Source of the DNA: Lachnospiraceae bacterium
Lineage (GTDB): Bacteria; Bacillota; Clostridia; Lachnospirales; Lachnospiraceae
DNA length: 64,000 bases
Reading direction: 5' to 3'
Assembly: GCA_015057505.1 (NCBI GenBank)
Contig: SVEG01000006.1
Span: forward strand, 1-64,000
Position 1 is the first letter of the stretch. The number at the start of each line of letters is the position of its first letter. This document shows, one piece after another, positions 8,138 through 17,623 of the stretch. The position numbers and the translations under genes were made by a program. Below the pieces are notes generated by a model. It worked only from the letters and a program-made list of their open reading frames with translations. It had not been told where the DNA came from and searched no databases.

Positions 8138-10114
8138 ATGCGAAAAATAATAAAACTTATGAATGACTGGATCTTTACGGGCAAATCAGGTATTAAAGAA
8201 AGGGTGGATTTGCCGCATACGTGGAATGCCGCAGACGGCCAGGATGGTGGTAATGATTATTACAGAGGGATGTGTACTTACGAAAAAAAGTTTAAAGGCC
8301 CACAGACTGAGGACGGTGAGAGAGTATATTTACAGTTTCAGGGAGTAAATGCAAGTGCAAGGGTTATTTTAAACAGTAAGGAAGTCTGTACACATGACAA
8401 CGGTTATTCGACTTTTCATGTGGATATTACGGACGAATTAAAAGACAATAATCATTTAAAGGTAGAGGTTGACAACAGCGTAAATGACAGGGTGTATCCG
8501 CAGAAGGCGGATTTTACCTTTTACGGTGGAATATACAGGGATGTGGAACTGGTTGTCGTCGCAAAGAAGCATTTTGCAATGGATTACTACGGTGGTCCGG
8601 GTATCAAAGTGGATACGGAGGTCAAAGGAAGTAAGGGTATTGTTTATGTGAAGGCTTTTACTAATGTGAAGGCTTCGGAAGTTGATAATTTTACGGTGCT
8701 TGTAAGGCTTTTGGATGCGGACGGTAACGTGGTAGGAGAGGCAGAGGGCAGACCGGCAGAGAGACATGGGGTAGAGAGAAGTTGTAAGAAGTGGAAAGCA
8801 ACTATTGAGATAGACAACGTTCGCCTTTGGAATGGCATAAAAGATCCGTATCTGTATACGGTGCAAGCACTTATTTTAAAAGATAATAAGGAAGTGGACG
8901 AGGTTGCCTGTAAATGCGGTATCCGTACATTTAAATTTGATCCGGACAAAGGATTTTTCTTAAACGGTAAGTCGTACCCGCTCAGAGGAGTTGCGAGACA
9001 TCAGGATTATAAAGGAATCGGAAACGCCATCTCGCAGGAAATTATGGAGAGGGACATGGAGCTGATACGCGAAATAGGAGCAAACTCAGTCCGTCTTGCA
9101 CATTACCAGCACAGTCAGTTCTTTTATGATTTGTGCGACAGATACGGCATGGTTGCGTGGGTAGAAATACCATACATTTCGTCGCATATGCCCGGTGGCA
9201 GGGAGAATACCTTTCTTCAGATGAAGGAGCTTATTATCCAGAATTATAATCACCCAAGCATTGTTACATGGGGAATTTCTAATGAAATCACAATTGAGGA
9301 TAAGAACCGAGAGGACATGATTGATAATCATAAAAAGCTTCATAAGCTTTGTAAAAAACTGGACCCGGGGAGGCCGACATCACTGGCGTGCTATGCGCTT
9401 TGCAGTCCTTTTCATCCGGTGACAAAGATTACAGATTTAGTCGCATGGAATCTGTATCTCGGGTGGTATGTGCCGGGGCTTAAGCTTAACGACTTGTTTA
9501 TGAATTTTTATCATAAAAAATATCCTGACAGATGCCTCGGTTATTCTGAGTATGGTGCGGAGGGAATGCCAAACCTTCACAGCCCGAACCCAAAGAGGGG
9601 CGACCACACGGAGGAATATCAGGCAAAGTATCATGAATACATGCTTGACTGTTTTGAGAGGCATCCCTTTTTGTGGTCAACCTATGTGTGGAACATGTTT
9701 GATTTTGCGGCGGACGCAAGAGATCAGGGCGGTGAGCCGGGTATGAACCATAAGGGGCTTGTGACTTTTGACAGGAAGATAAAGAAGGACAGCTTTTATA
9801 TATACAAGGCATGGTGGAGTGACGAGCCTTTTGTTCATATTTGCGGCAAGAGATATGAGTACCGCACAGAGAATGTTTCGGACGTGACGATATATTCCAA
9901 CCAAAGAGAGGTATCGCTTTATAGTAACGGGAAGCTTGTCGGAAGAAAGAGGGGCAGGCATGTTTTCCGTTTTAAGGTTGTACTTGAAAAAGAGAATCAT
10001 TTGGAGGTGCGTTCAGGAAGTTTTAAGGATGCGGCTGTAATATACAAAACTGATAAAGCAAGGCCCGAATATAAGCTTAAAAAGGGCAAGAAAAGCAGTC
10101 AGAACTGGGTATAG
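8138..10114 (+). CDS. GH2 beta-galactosidase/beta-glucuronidase-like hydrolase
   Basis: This 658-residue protein has the standard GH2 order: a jelly-roll sugar-binding domain (about 1-165; VDLPHTWNAADG, YYRGMCTYEKKF), an immunoglobulin-like domain (about 170-270), and a TIM barrel from about 275. The acid/base is in WGISNEITIED and the nucleophile Glu in LGYSEYGAEG. There is no signal peptide, so it is cytoplasmic and probably acts on oligosaccharides brought in by the symporter downstream. The ATG has GAGAGGAAG upstream. It is followed after 17 bp by the GH3 gene. The exact substrate (galactoside, glucuronide or arabinopyranoside) cannot be read from sequence alone. Confidence 0.88.
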   Translation: MRKIIKLMNDWIFTGKSGIKERVDLPHTWNAADGQDGGNDYYRGMCTYEKKFKGPQTEDGERVYLQFQGVNASARVILNSKEVCTHDNGYSTFHVDITDELKDNNHLKVEVDNSVNDRVYPQKADFTFYGGIYRDVELVVVAKKHFAMDYYGGPGIKVDTEVKGSKGIVYVKAFTNVKASEVDNFTVLVRLLDADGNVVGEAEGRPAERHGVERSCKKWKATIEIDNVRLWNGIKDPYLYTVQALILKDNKEVDEVACKCGIRTFKFDPDKGFFLNGKSYPLRGVARHQDYKGIGNAISQEIMERDMELIREIGANSVRLAHYQHSQFFYDLCDRYGMVAWVEIPYISSHMPGGRENTFLQMKELIIQNYNHPSIVTWGISNEITIEDKNREDMIDNHKKLHKLCKKLDPGRPTSLACYALCSPFHPVTKITDLVAWNLYLGWYVPGLKLNDLFMNFYHKKYPDRCLGYSEYGAEGMPNLHSPNPKRGDHTEEYQAKYHEYMLDCFERHPFLWSTYVWNMFDFAADARDQGGEPGMNHKGLVTFDRKIKKDSFYIYKAWWSDEPFVHICGKRYEYRTENVSDVTIYSNQREVSLYSNGKLVGRKRGRHVFRFKVVLEKENHLEVRSGSFKDAAVIYKTDKARPEYKLKKGKKSSQNWV

Positions 10115-10131
10115 CAGAAAAGGAGACGCAT

Positions 10132-13122
10132 ATGGACAATACAATCATAAAGGAGCAAAAAGCTCAGAAAAAAGCATATAAAAAGGCAAGAAGAAGGGCG
10201 ACAAGGCCGTGGAAGGGACTTAGCATCATAAGCGGAATTCTTGCGGTGATTTTTGCCGCCGCGACAGTGCTTTTATCCATGTTTGACAACACGGTTGCGG
10301 CATTTGTGGGCGGAACATTCTGGAAGCTTGAAAATGAGGACAAAAATGCAATTTATTTTGAGGGAGATTTTGCTTCTCATGAGGAAATGGCAGAATACGG
10401 TGCAGAGCTTTGTAAGCTTACGGAGGCAGAGGGTGCGGCTCTTCTCATGAATGAGAATAATGCCCTGCCGCTTAAAGAGGGTGCCAAGGTAAGCTGTTTT
10501 TCCAATTCTTCGGTAAATCTTGTGTACGGCGGAACAGGCTCAGGTAATATTGATGCTTCTAAGGCAGACAATTTAAAGACGGCACTTGAAAAAGCCGGTT
10601 TAAGTGTAAACGAAACGCTTTGGAATTTTTATACGGAAGGTGCAGGCAGTAAATACGCCCGTAAAAAAGGCGGTATGGTAAGTCTTGCGAGTGCGGTTGT
10701 GACGGAGGTGCCATGGAATGTGTACACGGATGAGGTTAAAAATTCGGTGGCTTCCTACGGTGATGCGGCTTTGGTGGTTATTTCGCGTGTTGGCGGGGAG
10801 GGAGCAGACCTTGAATTTACCACAACAAATTATCTTGCACTTGACGAGAATGAAAAAGAAATGTTTGAAAATGTGTCAGCAATGAAACTGGCGGGAACTG
10901 TTGATAAGATTATTGTGCTTATTAATTCTGCCAATGCCCTTCAGGTAGATTTCCTAAAAAATAATGAATATAACGTAGATGCCTGCCTTTGGATAGGAGA
11001 TGTAGGTATTTCAGGAATTAATGCTGTGGCTGAGATTCTTTCGGGCAAGGTAAACCCTTCCGGAAGTCTTGTGGATACTTATTGCTTCGACAATTATTCT
11101 TCACCGGCAATGAAAAATTTTGTGCCGACGGTGTATGTCGGCTACAAGAAAGGCCTTATTCCTGAACATGCAAGCACATATATGATTTATCAGGAAGGAA
11201 TCTATGTAGGTTACAAATATTACGAGACACGTTATGAGGACTATGTAATGGGTACGGGCAACGCCGGAGATTACGCATACCGTGAAGATGTGGCTTTTCC
11301 GTTCGGATACGGGCTTAGTTACACGGATTTTGAATACAGTAACATGTCAGTCAATTTTAATGCCGTGGAAGACAGGTTTGAAGTATCTGTAAAGGTTACC
11401 AATGTCGGGAGCATGTATTCCGGCAAAGAAACTGTCCAGGTATATTTCCGTTCACCGTATACGACATACGATATCGAGCATGGAATGGAAAAAGCGGCTG
11501 TTTCACTTGTCGGTTTTGACAAGACTGATATTCTTGTGCCAGGGCAGTCACAGACACTTACAATATATGTCGACAGAAGGGATATGGCTTCTTTTGATGT
11601 TTATGGGGAAGGCACATATGTCCTTGATGAGGGTGATTATTATATGACAGCGGCTACAGATTCGCACGATGCCGTAAATAATATTTTGGCGGCAAGAGGT
11701 TATACACCGGAGAATACTGACGGACGTATGGACACTATGGGCAATGCTACGCTTGTTTATAAATGGAATAATCCTTATTTTGATGCGGTGACATATGCTG
11801 TGTCGGAAAACGGAACACTTGTAAAAAATCGTCTTTCTGATGCGGATCCCAATCTTTATGCGGGAAACGACAAAAAGGTAACCTATCTTTCAAGAAGTGA
11901 TTGGATGGGGACTTTCCCGAAGGAAATAGTTAAGCTTGCGCTTACGGACAGGATGATAGAGGACTTGCAGGATGTACAATATGATGATGACAATTATAGA
12001 GAGGTACCAATGCCTACTCTTGGGGCTAAAAACGGACTTAAGCTGTACAATATGATAGGACTTGATTTTAATGATGCAAGATGGGAGGCGTTGCTTGATC
12101 AGCTGACATTTGATGAGATGGTGTCTTTGATAGGAGATGCTTTTCATTGGACAATGCCCGTAAAATCTGTCGAAGCACCGGGAACTAGGGATGAAAACGG
12201 TCCGCAGGGGCTTACGGCTTCGCTTATTGCGTCAAATGCAACACAGTTACCGGCAACGGCATTTACTTCGGAGGATGTAATGGCGGCGACCTTTAATAGA
12301 GATATTATGACGGCAATCGGTAATGTAATCGGCAACAACTGCCTTGAAGACGGCATTGCCTGTCTTTACGGACCCGGCAACAATATTCACCGTACTCCGT
12401 ACGGCGGACGTAACTTTGAGTACTACAGCGAGGACGGATTTTTGTCCGGGGAAATGAGTGCTTACGAGGTTGCGGCTATTCAGGAAAAGGGTGTTCATGT
12501 GGTGATGAAGCATTTTGCACTTAATGATAGCGAGCAGGACAGAATAGGTCTCGGTGTCTGGTTAAATGAGCAGGCAGCAAGGGAGATTTACCTTAAGGCT
12601 TTTCAGGCCCCGATAGAAGAGGGGAACGGCAACGGAGTCATGGTTGCGTATACACGTTGGGGATGTACATGGTCGGGAGCTAATCGCGGACTTATGACTG
12701 ACATTCTTAAAAAAGAGTGGGGTTGCGAGGGCATGAACATTACGGATAATGTACTCACAACTTATGTAAACGGTGTGGACGGACTTATGGCGGGAGTAAC
12801 TATCTACGATGCAATGCTTCCGTATGTTGTGAGGCAGCTTCCCGAGTACGAGGATGACCCGGTTATTGTAACTGCAATGCGCGAGGCCTGCCACCACAAT
12901 TTGTATGCTGTCGCCAATTCCTGCGGTATGAACGGAGTGGGTGCGGATACGACGATTAGGCTTGTGGAATTAAAAGTGATTACTGCGGTAAAAGTACTTG
13001 CTGTGCTGATGGGAGTTTTGTTTTTAGCGTTTGTAGCTATATTTATCTTTAAGAAAATTAAGTTTATGCAGACGGAAGATTATACCCGTTATAAAGAATT
13101 TGAGCAAAAGAATAAGAAGTAA
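10132..13122 (+). CDS. GH3 beta-glucosidase, domain-permuted and membrane-anchored
   Basis: This 996-residue protein has a hydrophobic segment at each end (about residues 30-55 and 955-980). The normal GH3 order is reversed. The alpha/beta sandwich domain comes first (ALLMNENNALPLKEG, YGGTGSGNI, about 85-380), then a fibronectin III-like domain (about 400-510), and the TIM-barrel domain last (about 650-940; EAPGTRDENGPQG, HVVMKHFALNDSEQ), with the presumed nucleophile Asp in GMNITDNVL. Reversed GH3 enzymes are known from Ruminococcus albus and Butyrivibrio fibrisolvens. If both ends are anchored, the catalytic parts face one side of the membrane, presumably outside. It lies between the GH2 gene and the symporter in the same operon. 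Confidence 0.9.
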   Translation: MDNTIIKEQKAQKKAYKKARRRATRPWKGLSIISGILAVIFAAATVLLSMFDNTVAAFVGGTFWKLENEDKNAIYFEGDFASHEEMAEYGAELCKLTEAEGAALLMNENNALPLKEGAKVSCFSNSSVNLVYGGTGSGNIDASKADNLKTALEKAGLSVNETLWNFYTEGAGSKYARKKGGMVSLASAVVTEVPWNVYTDEVKNSVASYGDAALVVISRVGGEGADLEFTTTNYLALDENEKEMFENVSAMKLAGTVDKIIVLINSANALQVDFLKNNEYNVDACLWIGDVGISGINAVAEILSGKVNPSGSLVDTYCFDNYSSPAMKNFVPTVYVGYKKGLIPEHASTYMIYQEGIYVGYKYYETRYEDYVMGTGNAGDYAYREDVAFPFGYGLSYTDFEYSNMSVNFNAVEDRFEVSVKVTNVGSMYSGKETVQVYFRSPYTTYDIEHGMEKAAVSLVGFDKTDILVPGQSQTLTIYVDRRDMASFDVYGEGTYVLDEGDYYMTAATDSHDAVNNILAARGYTPENTDGRMDTMGNATLVYKWNNPYFDAVTYAVSENGTLVKNRLSDADPNLYAGNDKKVTYLSRSDWMGTFPKEIVKLALTDRMIEDLQDVQYDDDNYREVPMPTLGAKNGLKLYNMIGLDFNDARWEALLDQLTFDEMVSLIGDAFHWTMPVKSVEAPGTRDENGPQGLTASLIASNATQLPATAFTSEDVMAATFNRDIMTAIGNVIGNNCLEDGIACLYGPGNNIHRTPYGGRNFEYYSEDGFLSGEMSAYEVAAIQEKGVHVVMKHFALNDSEQDRIGLGVWLNEQAAREIYLKAFQAPIEEGNGNGVMVAYTRWGCTWSGANRGLMTDILKKEWGCEGMNITDNVLTTYVNGVDGLMAGVTIYDAMLPYVVRQLPEYEDDPVIVTAMREACHHNLYAVANSCGMNGVGADTTIRLVELKVITAVKVLAVLMGVLFLAFVAIFIFKKIKFMQTEDYTRYKEFEQKNKK

Positions 13123-13184
13123 ATATATGTGATGCCGGATGTGAAAAAGGGAATAGCTGTATATGAAAATGAGGGAGATATAAA

Positions 13185-14699
13185 ATGCAGGAACAAGAAA
13201 ATAAAGCCTTAAACAGAGCCAAATTTTATCAGCTCGTACTGTTTCCGTTTAACAACGGCGCAACGAATGTGTATTATATTCTGACGTTAAATTATATCGC
13301 GTATCATGCGAACGGTGTGCTCGGACTGGCGCTTATGTTTGCGACAACGATGGTTACGGTAATGAGGGCATTCGATGCGGTTACAGATCCAATTATCGGT
13401 GTACTTATTGACAAAACAAGCGGCAAATTCGGTAAGTTTCGTCCGTATATAGTAATGGGTAACGCGATTATGGCAGTGTCGGCGATTCTTCTGTATTTTT
13501 GTACGAGGTGGATTCCCGACACCATTATGTGGCTTAGATATGTTGGCTTTGTGCTTTTGTATGCGTTGTATGTTATCGGTTATACCTTCCAAACTGCGTG
13601 TACCCGTTCGGGTCAGACAGTGCTTACCAATGACCCGGCGCAGAGACCGCTTTTTACAATTTTCAATACTATAGCGTCGCTCGTCGGAATGGGACTTATA
13701 CAGGTGGTAGCGACTGTTATCGGCGGGCGGGTCGGTTACGGTTCGGAGGAGTTTTTTAATCTTGTGGTTCCGCTTGCAATTGTGCTTTCTGCGGCACTTA
13801 CGGTGCTTGCTGTAATCGGAATTCGCGAAAAGGACAGACCGGAATTTTATGGTGTCGGTGGTATGAGTGCAAAGAAGGAAAAGGTGGAGCTTGGGCAGTA
13901 TGTGGAGATTCTTCGGGAAAATAAGGAGCTTCGCATGCTCATGCTTGCCGGCGGAAGTACAAAGCTTGCATTTTCAATTGCAACAAATGCAAGTGTGTCG
14001 TGTATGCTGTATGCTTCAATGATGGGCAATTACAGTGGACTGTATCTACCGATATATATAGTTTGCTATGTTGCATCTGCACCGTTTTTTTTCTTAAGTG
14101 TACGAACGGCGCAAAAAAGAGGGCAAAAGGCGGCGCTTGCCCTGTACACAAGGATTGCGCTTATTTGCTATGTGGGTGTGCTTGTGCTTCTTGTTATCTG
14201 GAAGCAGGGAAATTCTACAACAACACTGTCGCTTACGGATATGAATATCTACACGGTTATTTTTGTGTTTCTTTATGCTATCGGTTACGGCGCATATTAC
14301 TCGACTGCCGACATGCCGATTCCGATGGTCGCGGACTGTTCCGACTATGAGACCTACCGAAGCGGCAAATACGTGCCGGGTATTATCGGCACGATGTTCA
14401 GTTTGATTGATAAGCTTGTGTCGTCGCTCGGTTCAACAATTGTCGGTTTTGCGGTTCTTATGATAGGAATCGAGACTTTGCCGGATACAAACACACCGTA
14501 TGCACCGGGTATGAAGTGGGTTGTGATTGTCCTGTTTTGTATACTTCCGATGCTTGCATGGCTGCTCACGCAGTACGCGATGCACAACTATAGTCTGTCC
14601 GGTGAGCGTATGAAGGAGATTCAGGCGGTTAATGCGAGGAGAAAGCAGGCGGTTAGTGAAGGAGTGGAGCTTAAAGAGGCGATGGAGAGGTGGAAGTAA
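13185..14699 (+). CDS. GPH-family sugar:cation symporter (MelB/XylP type)
   Basis: This 504-residue protein has about 12 membrane segments. The N-terminal RAFDAVTDPIIGVLIDKTSGKFGKFRPY is the hallmark loop of the glycoside-pentoside-hexuronide:cation symporter family, with the Asp residues that bind the coupling cation. It imports a sugar or oligosaccharide with Na+ or H+. It is in one operon with GH2 and GH3 (62-bp gap; GAGGGAG before the ATG), so its cargo is likely a short beta-glycoside or arabino-oligosaccharide. Confidence 0.92.
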   Translation: MQEQENKALNRAKFYQLVLFPFNNGATNVYYILTLNYIAYHANGVLGLALMFATTMVTVMRAFDAVTDPIIGVLIDKTSGKFGKFRPYIVMGNAIMAVSAILLYFCTRWIPDTIMWLRYVGFVLLYALYVIGYTFQTACTRSGQTVLTNDPAQRPLFTIFNTIASLVGMGLIQVVATVIGGRVGYGSEEFFNLVVPLAIVLSAALTVLAVIGIREKDRPEFYGVGGMSAKKEKVELGQYVEILRENKELRMLMLAGGSTKLAFSIATNASVSCMLYASMMGNYSGLYLPIYIVCYVASAPFFFLSVRTAQKRGQKAALALYTRIALICYVGVLVLLVIWKQGNSTTTLSLTDMNIYTVIFVFLYAIGYGAYYSTADMPIPMVADCSDYETYRSGKYVPGIIGTMFSLIDKLVSSLGSTIVGFAVLMIGIETLPDTNTPYAPGMKWVVIVLFCILPMLAWLLTQYAMHNYSLSGERMKEIQAVNARRKQAVSEGVELKEAMERWK

Positions 14700-14809
14700 T
14701 TGGATAAATATGGTAAAAATGGTTGACGACTTAGTATACGGTGGTAACTTATATGTAATAGTGAAAATACAATTTATTAATGTGCAAAAGAGAAGAATGG
14801 GGGCATATT

Positions 14810-15043
14810 ATGGGAGAAAAAACGGAGTTAATGACAGTAGATAACATTTGTGACAGAGTTTATGTTATAAGAGGACAGCAAGTTATGCTGGATTATGATT
14901 TGGCGACAGAGCAGGTATATCATTGTGGAGCATCGAGTAGGGATGCGGGAAAGAAGCTCTGCGCGATTAACAAAATCGAAAAAACGGCAATGATTCATTC
15001 GGCGATTGATGGGTTGTTATTGGAGGAGGATATGGTGTTGTGA
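14810..15043 (+). pseudogene. Internally deleted ORF6N-domain protein remnant
   Basis: These 77 codons join two parts of a known protein. Residues 6-31 (TVDNICDRVYVIRGQQVMLD) match the start of the ORF6N domain found in phage-related DNA-binding proteins. Directly afterwards the frame reads EQVYHCGASSRDAGKKLCA followed by INKIE, which resembles the C-terminal tail of the same proteins (usually YHIGAS then DLGKKWFAFSKIE). The middle, normally 100 residues or more, is absent. The ATG at 14810 follows a GGGGG stretch. It is a decayed or shortened gene, probably left by a mobile element, sitting between the symporter and the cytoplasmic GH43 gene. Confidence 0.65.
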
Positions 15044-15096
15044 GGTTTTAATGATAACAAATGCTTTGTTTTAAATATTATATGGTGCACTCTTTA

Positions 15097-15125
15097 TTGA
15101 ATACCCTTACATTTTGTGATAATAT
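15097..15125 (+). promoter_or_regulatory. Candidate promoter for cytoplasmic GH43
   Basis: TTGAAT is followed after 17 bp by TAATAT (within TGTGATAATAT), ending 43 bp before the GH43 start codon. Confidence 0.45.
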
Positions 15126-15168
15126 ACAAAAAGAAACAAAACACTAACTCAGAGAGGGTATTAACTTT

Positions 15169-16089
15169 ATGAAAACAAACTACACAGGATATTTATTTGT
15201 ACATTTTATCGGTGAACAAAAAGACGGCGAGCAGATTTATTTTTCACTCAGCCGTGACGGAATACATTGGAATGATTTAAATAACGGACAGGTAATTTTA
15301 AGAAGCGAGATAGGCGAGGCAGGTGCGCGTGACCCGTTTATTATCCGTTCACCTTGGGAGGAGAACAAGTATTATCTTATAGCGACGGATCTTCGCATTG
15401 AAGCCGGCAAGGGCTGGGGAGTTGCGCAGTATAGCGGAAGCCGCGATATCCTTGTGTGGGAGTCGGAGAATCTTGTTGATTGGGTTGGCCCCGTGGCACA
15501 CACAGTAGGAGTGGAAGGCGCAGGTTGCGTATGGGCACCCGAGGCTATCTATGATGAGGCTGAGGATGCGATTCTTATGTTCTGGGCATCCATGATTAAG
15601 CTTCCGGGAGATGCAGAGCCGAAGCAGAGAATTTATGCATGCCATACGAAAGATTTTAAGACCTTTACGGAGCCGTTCATTTTTATGGAGAGAGCATGCC
15701 ATGTAATTGACAGCACGATTATCAAAAAGGACGACGGCTATTATCGTTACACTAAGGACGAGACTAATAAGAATATTTTCATAGATTATGCAAAGACTCT
15801 GAAGACAGAGGCATTTTCGGAGGTTAAGTCAGTGACCCTTGCTGACCTTATGGGCGTTGAGGGACCGGAGATTTTCAAGTTTAATGACCGCGAGGAGTGG
15901 TGCCTCATCGTTGACAGATTTGCAACGCACAAAGGTTATTTGCCGCTTGTTACGGATGACCTTTCAAGCGGAATTTTCCGTATTCTTGATGATGCGGAAT
16001 TTGATATGGGTAAGACAGTAAAGCGTCACGGCGGAGTTATGCCGATTACTGAGGCAGAGTATCAGGCACTTATTAAGAAGTGGGGCTAA
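15169..16089 (+). CDS. GH43-like arabinosidase/xylosidase, cytoplasmic
   Basis: This 306-residue five-bladed propeller enzyme has no signal peptide. The three family acids are visible: Asp in GARDPFII, Asp in HVIDSTII and Glu in VEGPEIF. It is short, with the catalytic domain only. By context it would release arabinose or xylose from imported oligosaccharides. The ATG follows AGAGAGGG. It is followed after 45 bp by the YkgJ-type gene on the same strand. The precise subfamily and sugar are not determined. Confidence 0.82.
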   Translation: MKTNYTGYLFVHFIGEQKDGEQIYFSLSRDGIHWNDLNNGQVILRSEIGEAGARDPFIIRSPWEENKYYLIATDLRIEAGKGWGVAQYSGSRDILVWESENLVDWVGPVAHTVGVEGAGCVWAPEAIYDEAEDAILMFWASMIKLPGDAEPKQRIYACHTKDFKTFTEPFIFMERACHVIDSTIIKKDDGYYRYTKDETNKNIFIDYAKTLKTEAFSEVKSVTLADLMGVEGPEIFKFNDREEWCLIVDRFATHKGYLPLVTDDLSSGIFRILDDAEFDMGKTVKRHGGVMPITEAEYQALIKKWG

Positions 16090-16134
16090 AAGTCTTGTGC
16101 CCGGAAACTTTTGAGAAAAGCAGGGAAAAGTACA

Positions 16135-16803
16135 ATGAAACGTAACGTAAGTCTTGCGGACATTTCCGACGGACGTTTATACAGTGAAAATGATATGGTA
16201 AAGGCAGACTGTCACGGTTGTGCAGGCTGCCATAAGTGCTGCCAGGGTATGGGAACATCGATCATTCTCGACCCCTATGACGTGTATCGTCTGACGACAG
16301 GTCTTGGCATTAGTATGCCCGAACTTCTTGCGACAGCATTGGAGCTTAATGTTGTGGATGGTGTGATTTTGCCGAACCTTAGAATGACCGGTGAGGAGGA
16401 GCAATGCGCTTTTCTTGATGAGGACGGAAGATGCAGTATTCATGCGTATCGTCCGGGGATTTGCAGGCTTTTTCCGCTCGGAAGATATTATGAGAATGGT
16501 TCATTTACATATTTTTTGCAAACGGGAGAGTGTACAGAGAAGAATCCGACTAAGGTTAAAGTGAGTAAGTGGATTGATACACCGGAGCTTGTGAAGAATA
16601 GTGAGTTTGTAAGCAGATGGCATTATCTTATGAACGAGGTAGAAGAACATATCATGTCAAGTGAGGATGATGCTTTCCGCAAGAATCTTAATATGTTTGT
16701 ACTGAATACATTTTATCTGGCACCGTATGATGCAAAGCGTGACTTTTATGAGCAGTTTGATGAGCGTTATGCGCGTTTTCGTGAGATTGTGCCGGCGAAT
16801 TAG
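16135..16803 (+). CDS. YkgJ/UPF0153-type cysteine cluster protein
   Basis: This 222-residue protein has the eight-cysteine pattern of the zinc- or iron-chelating YkgJ family: CHGCAGCHKCCQG near the N-terminus, then CAFLDEDGRCSIHAYRPGIC with the usual CxxFP-like end (CRLFPLGR). The role in this family is poorly known; binding of a metal or Fe-S cluster is expected. The ATG at 16135 is preceded by CAGGGAAAAG; an upstream in-frame TTG at 16111 has no ribosome site. It is 9 bp before the HAD gene, so the two are probably co-transcribed. Confidence 0.85.
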   Translation: MKRNVSLADISDGRLYSENDMVKADCHGCAGCHKCCQGMGTSIILDPYDVYRLTTGLGISMPELLATALELNVVDGVILPNLRMTGEEEQCAFLDEDGRCSIHAYRPGICRLFPLGRYYENGSFTYFLQTGECTEKNPTKVKVSKWIDTPELVKNSEFVSRWHYLMNEVEEHIMSSEDDAFRKNLNMFVLNTFYLAPYDAKRDFYEQFDERYARFREIVPAN

Positions 16804-16812
16804 GAGAAAATT

Positions 16813-17622
16813 ATGTTAAAGAATAAACGACTCTTTTTGTTTGATATAGATGGGACTTTGTCGGTTGAAGACTTCCTTTATGACGGAAGTTTGAAACTGC
16901 TGGAACTGATTAAAGAAAGAGGCGGTTATTCTTTTTTTATTACGAATAACTCAACCAAAAGTTGTGCCGATTATGTAGAGAAATTTAAGCGCTGGAATAT
17001 CGCGACTGAAGAAAAGCAGTTTGTGACGGCAGGCTTTATGGCGCGTGAATTTTTAAAAGAAAAGCATGCGAAGGACAAGATTTTTGTGGTGGGAACGAAG
17101 TCGTTTGTGACGGAGCTTAAGAAATGTGGACTTAAGGTTACTACAAGTCCAAGAGATGATGTCAAATGTGTGCTTGTAGCTTATGACAGTGAACTTAAGT
17201 ATGACAAGCTTGTAAATGCTTGTGAGATTTTATCAAGAGAAAATATACAATATTATGCAACAAATCCGGATATGGCTTGCCCCGCAAAGTTCGGATTTAT
17301 ACCGGATTGCGGGGCGATTTGTAAAATGTTAGAATATGCGACCAAAAGAGTACCTGTGTATATCGGAAAACCGAATGCGGAAGTTGTTAATTGCTGTATG
17401 AGAACAGCGGGTATTACTTCTAAGGATGAGGTACTTGTGGTCGGTGACCGTCTGTATACTGATATCGCCTGTGGTATAAATGCAGGAGTAGAAACCTGCG
17501 TGGTATATACCGGCGAAGCGAAACCGGAGGATATTACAGGGACGGAGTGGAAGCCTGATTATTGCTTCGATAATATCAAAGACTTATATGAGGCATTCCG
17601 TAAGTCCGTAAATTCTAAATAA
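16813..17622 (+). CDS. HAD-IIA family phosphatase (NagD-like)
   Basis: This 269-residue protein has the HAD motif I FDIDGTL, motif II ITNNST, and a C-terminal motif VVGDRLYTDIACGINAG. The order and the type IIA cap match NagD, p-nitrophenyl phosphatase and phosphoglycolate phosphatase-like enzymes. It removes phosphate from a small metabolite in the cytoplasm; the substrate is unknown. It is convergent with the GH25 gene, one base separating the two stop codons, and no strong terminator hairpin is visible there. Confidence 0.88.
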   Translation: MLKNKRLFLFDIDGTLSVEDFLYDGSLKLLELIKERGGYSFFITNNSTKSCADYVEKFKRWNIATEEKQFVTAGFMAREFLKEKHAKDKIFVVGTKSFVTELKKCGLKVTTSPRDDVKCVLVAYDSELKYDKLVNACEILSRENIQYYATNPDMACPAKFGFIPDCGAICKMLEYATKRVPVYIGKPNAEVVNCCMRTAGITSKDEVLVVGDRLYTDIACGINAGVETCVVYTGEAKPEDITGTEWKPDYCFDNIKDLYEAFRKSVNSK

Positions 17623-17623
17623 A

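Noticed and set aside
14780..15043. Prophage or integrative element suggested by the ORF6N remnant
   Set aside because: No integrase, terminase, capsid or attachment repeat was seen near it; only the single remnant remains.
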